From Sesamum alatum (lineage: Eukaryota; Streptophyta; Magnoliopsida; Lamiales; Pedaliaceae), in contig JACGWO010000004.1 of NCBI GenBank assembly GCA_034509735.1, positions 10,769,395 to 10,833,394 of the forward strand: a stretch of 64,000 nucleotides of DNA. Direction: 5' to 3'. The notes below the pieces were generated by a model. The model searched no databases. It saw only the letters and a list, made by a program, of their open reading frames with translations, and was not told the DNA's origin. How positions within the stretch are numbered: position 1 is the first letter of the stretch; each line of letters starts with the position of its first letter. Position numbers and translations under genes: made by a program. This document shows, piece by piece, positions 61,201 through 64,000 of this stretch.

Positions 61201-64000
61201 AAGCTGAGTATATGGCTCAAAAGAGTGTTCCAGATGTAGTCCTAGTGCATTTTTATGTTGAATAAGATGGAGTCCTAGTTGTATAAGTGAAGAGTGCCTT
61301 TAATATCTATTATTAGAGTCAATACGGATATATTTATAGCCATAATTGAGTCATCTATCAGTCAATGATAGGGACTGAAAATACAAGGTGTTTCCTACGA
61401 TTATGCTGAGTATTAGGCTTGTATCCAGACGCACGATTGATTATGAAAGTTAACCAAGTCCTCGATATGGGAAAGATAAAATGGAATAAGTGTCTAAATT
61501 TATTTTAAAGAGTTTGTCATTGTGCAAAGGAACAAAGCTGAGTCCATGGCTCAAACGAGTGTTTTTGATGTAGTACTAGTGCATTTTTTATGTTGAATAA
61601 GATGGTGTCCTAGTCGTATAATCGAAGAGTGGCTTTAATATTGAATATTATAGTTAATACGAATATATTTATAGCCAGAATGAGTCATCTATCAGTCAAT
61701 GATAAGGACTGAAAACAAAAGGTGTTTCCTACGATTGTGTTGAGTATGAGGCATGTATCCGGACACATGATTGATTATGAAGGTTCTCCAAGTCCTCGAT
61801 ATGGCAAAGATAAAAGTGCATTAATATCTAAATTTGTTTAAAGGAGTTTGTCGTTGCGCAAAGATAGAAAGCTGAGTCCATGGCTCAAAAGAGTGATCTA
61901 GATGTAGTCCTAGTACATTTTTATGTTGAATAACATGAAGTCCTAGTTGTACAATCGAAGTGTGACTTTAATATTGATTATTAGAGTCAATACGGATATA
62001 TTTATAGCCAAAAATGAGTCATTTATCAATAAATAATAAGGACTGAAAACACAAGGTGTTTCCTACGATTGTGTTGAGTATTAGGCTTGTATCCGGACGT
62101 ACAATTGATTATGAAGCTTTTCCAAGTGCTCGATATTAAAAGTGCATGAGTGTCTAAATTTGTTGCGCAAAGGTACAAAGCTGAGTATATGGCTCAAAAG
62201 AGCGTTCCAGATGTAGTCCTAGTGCATTTTTATGTTGAATAAGATGGAGTCCTAGTTGTATAATTAATAGTGCCTTTAATATCTATTATTAGAGTCAATA
62301 CGAATATATTTATAGCCATAATTGACTCATCTATCAGTCAATGATTAGGGACTGAAAACACAAGGTGTTTCCTACGATTATGTTGAGTATTAGGCTTGTA
62401 TCCAGACGCACGATTTGATTATGAAAGTTGACCAAGTGCTCGATATGGAAAAGATAAAAGGGAATAAATGTCTAAATTTATTTAAAAGAGTTTGTCATTG
62501 TGCAAAGGAACAAAGTTGAGTCCATGGCTCAAACGAGTGTTTTTGATGTAGTACTAGTGCATTTTATGTTGAATAAGATGGTGTCCTAGTCGTATAATCG
62601 AAGAGTGGCTTTAATATTGAATATTATAGTTAATACGAATATATTTATAGCCAGAATGAGTCATCTATCAGTCAATGATAAGGACTGAAAACAAAAGGTG
62701 TTTCCTACGATTGTGTTGAGTATGAGGCATGTATCCGGACACGTGATTGATTATGAAGGTTCTCCAAGTCCTCGATATGGCAAAGATAAAAGTGCATTAA
62801 TGACTAAATTTGTTTAAAGGAGTTTGACGTTGCGCAAAGATAGAAAGCTGAGTCCATGGCTCAAAAGAGTGTTGTAGATGTAGTCCTAGTACATTTTTAT
62901 GTTGAATAACATGAAGTCCTAGTTGTATAATCGAAGTGTGACTTTAATATTGATTATTAAAGTCAATACGGATATATTTATAGCCAATAATGAGTCATTT
63001 ATCAATAAATAATAGGGACTGAAAACACAAGGTGTTTCCTACGATTGTGTTGAGTATTAGGCTTGTATCCGGACGTATGATTGATTATGAAGCTTTTCCA
63101 AGTGCTCGATATTAAAAGTGCATGAGTGTCTAAATTTGTTGCGCAAAGGTACAAAGCTGAGTATATGGCTCAAAAGAGTATTCTAGATGTAGTCCTAGAG
63201 CATTTTTATGTTGAATAAGATGGAGTCCTAGTTGTATAATTAATAGTGCCTTTAATATCTATTATTAGAGTCAATACGGATATATTTATAGCCATAATTG
63301 AGTCATCTATCAGTCAATGATAGGGACTGAAAATACAAGGTGTTTCCTACGATTATGTTGAGTATTAGGCTTGTATCCAGACGCACGATTGATTAAGAAA
63401 GTTAACCAAGTCCTCGATATGGCAAAGATAAAATGGAATAAGTGTCTAAATTTATTTAAAAGAGTTTGTCATTGTGCAAAGGAACAAAGCTGAGTCCATG
63501 GCTCAAACGAGTGTTTTTGATGTAGTACTAGTGCATTTTTATGTTTAATAAGATGGTGTCCTAGTCGTATAATCGAAGAGTGGCTTTAATATTGATTATT
63601 ATAGTTAATACGAATATATTTATAGCCAGAATGAGTCATCTATCAGTCAATGATAAGGACTGAAAACAAAAGGTGTTTCCTACGATTGTGTTGAGTATTA
63701 GGCATGTATCCGGACGCATGATTGATTATGAAGGTTCTCCAAGTCCTCGATATGGCAAAGATAAAAGTGCATCAATGTCTAAATTTGTTTAAAGGAGTTT
63801 GTTGTTGCGCAAAGATAGAAAGGTGAGTCCATGGCTCAAAAGAGTGTTCTAGATATAATCCTAGTACATTTTTATGTTGAATAACATGAAGTCCTAGTTG
63901 TATAATCGAAGTGTGCCTTTAATATTGATTATTAGAGTCAATACGGATATATTTATAGCAAAAAATGAGTCATTTATCAATAAATAATAAGGACTGAAAA
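55220..64000 (-). repeat. Satellite array, reverse block 6 (~26 copies)
   Basis: The array resumes at CACAAGGTGATTCC within a monomer and continues to the window edge. Both subfamilies are present and alternate. Up to about 57.2 kb the order is irregular and one copy near 56885 is shortened (ATAAGGATTACGAAAG). After that the monomers fall into three types in fixed order. No gene or inserted element is seen after 55219. Confidence 0.96.
57250..64000 (-). repeat. Trimeric higher-order repeat, period about 976 bp
   Basis: Three monomer types follow one another. Type A has GCATGAGTGTCTAAATTTGT joined directly to TGCGCAAAGG, lacking the TTTAAAGGAGTTTGTCG stretch. Type B has GGGAATAAGTG or TGGAATAAGTG, TTTGTCATTGTGCAAAGGAA and GTGTTTTTGATGTAG. 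Type C has GGTTCTCCAAGTCC, GTGCATTAATGTC and AATAACATGAAGTCC. The type A mark is at 57584, 58232, 59209, 60182, 61167, 62144 and 63120; after the first step (648) the steps are 977, 973, 985, 977 and 976. About six trimer units are visible and the array continues past the window. Confidence 0.93.

Noticed and set aside
1..64000. tRNA, rRNA or telomere-type repeats
   Set aside because: No cloverleaf with conserved arms, no rRNA core and no TTTAGGG runs were recognised while reading; the only tRNA-related sequence is the primer-binding site at 32782.

Overview
The window looks like pericentromeric or centromeric heterochromatin from a flowering plant. It contains no ordinary host gene. About 47 kb is one tandem satellite family with a unit of about 335 bp (roughly 140 monomers). 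Into it are inserted Ty3/gypsy retrotransposons with features of the centromere-associated CRM chromovirus lineage, plant L1-type LINEs and a rearranged endogenous caulimovirid. The assignment to plants rests on these families together. No species can be named, and true centromere identity cannot be shown from sequence alone.

Layout. 1-2208: 3' end of a CRM-like element (end of RNase H, integrase, 3' LTR). 2209-20990: about 56 satellite monomers in one orientation, very homogeneous in the first 11 kb. 20990/20991: sharp switch to the opposite orientation, which then holds to the window end. 25050-26026 and 28392-29366: two copies of one 5'-truncated LINE, carried inside a ~3.3 kb higher-order repeat. 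32016-38126: a complete but decayed CRM-like element with both LTRs, primer-binding site, polypurine tract and a 5-bp target duplication. 38127-47440: diverged satellite. 47441-50376: a reverse-strand LINE that keeps ORF1 but has lost nearly all of ORF2, with a 15-bp target duplication. 51406-55219: a reverse-strand endogenous caulimovirid fragment, circularly permuted within its coat-protein region and lacking most of reverse transcriptase and RNase H. 55220-64000: satellite that resolves into a trimeric higher-order repeat of about 976 bp.

Nothing here is likely to make a working protein, except that the integrase reading frame at 3-1616 is still open as far as the window shows. The interest is structural. 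Two satellite subfamilies can be told apart; one occupies the left block, the other the middle, and both alternate in the right-hand higher-order repeat. The insertions record three integration modes (5-bp target duplication, L1-type 10-15-bp duplication, and duplication-free insertion with target loss). The doubled LINE shows that satellite amplification continued after the LINE landed.
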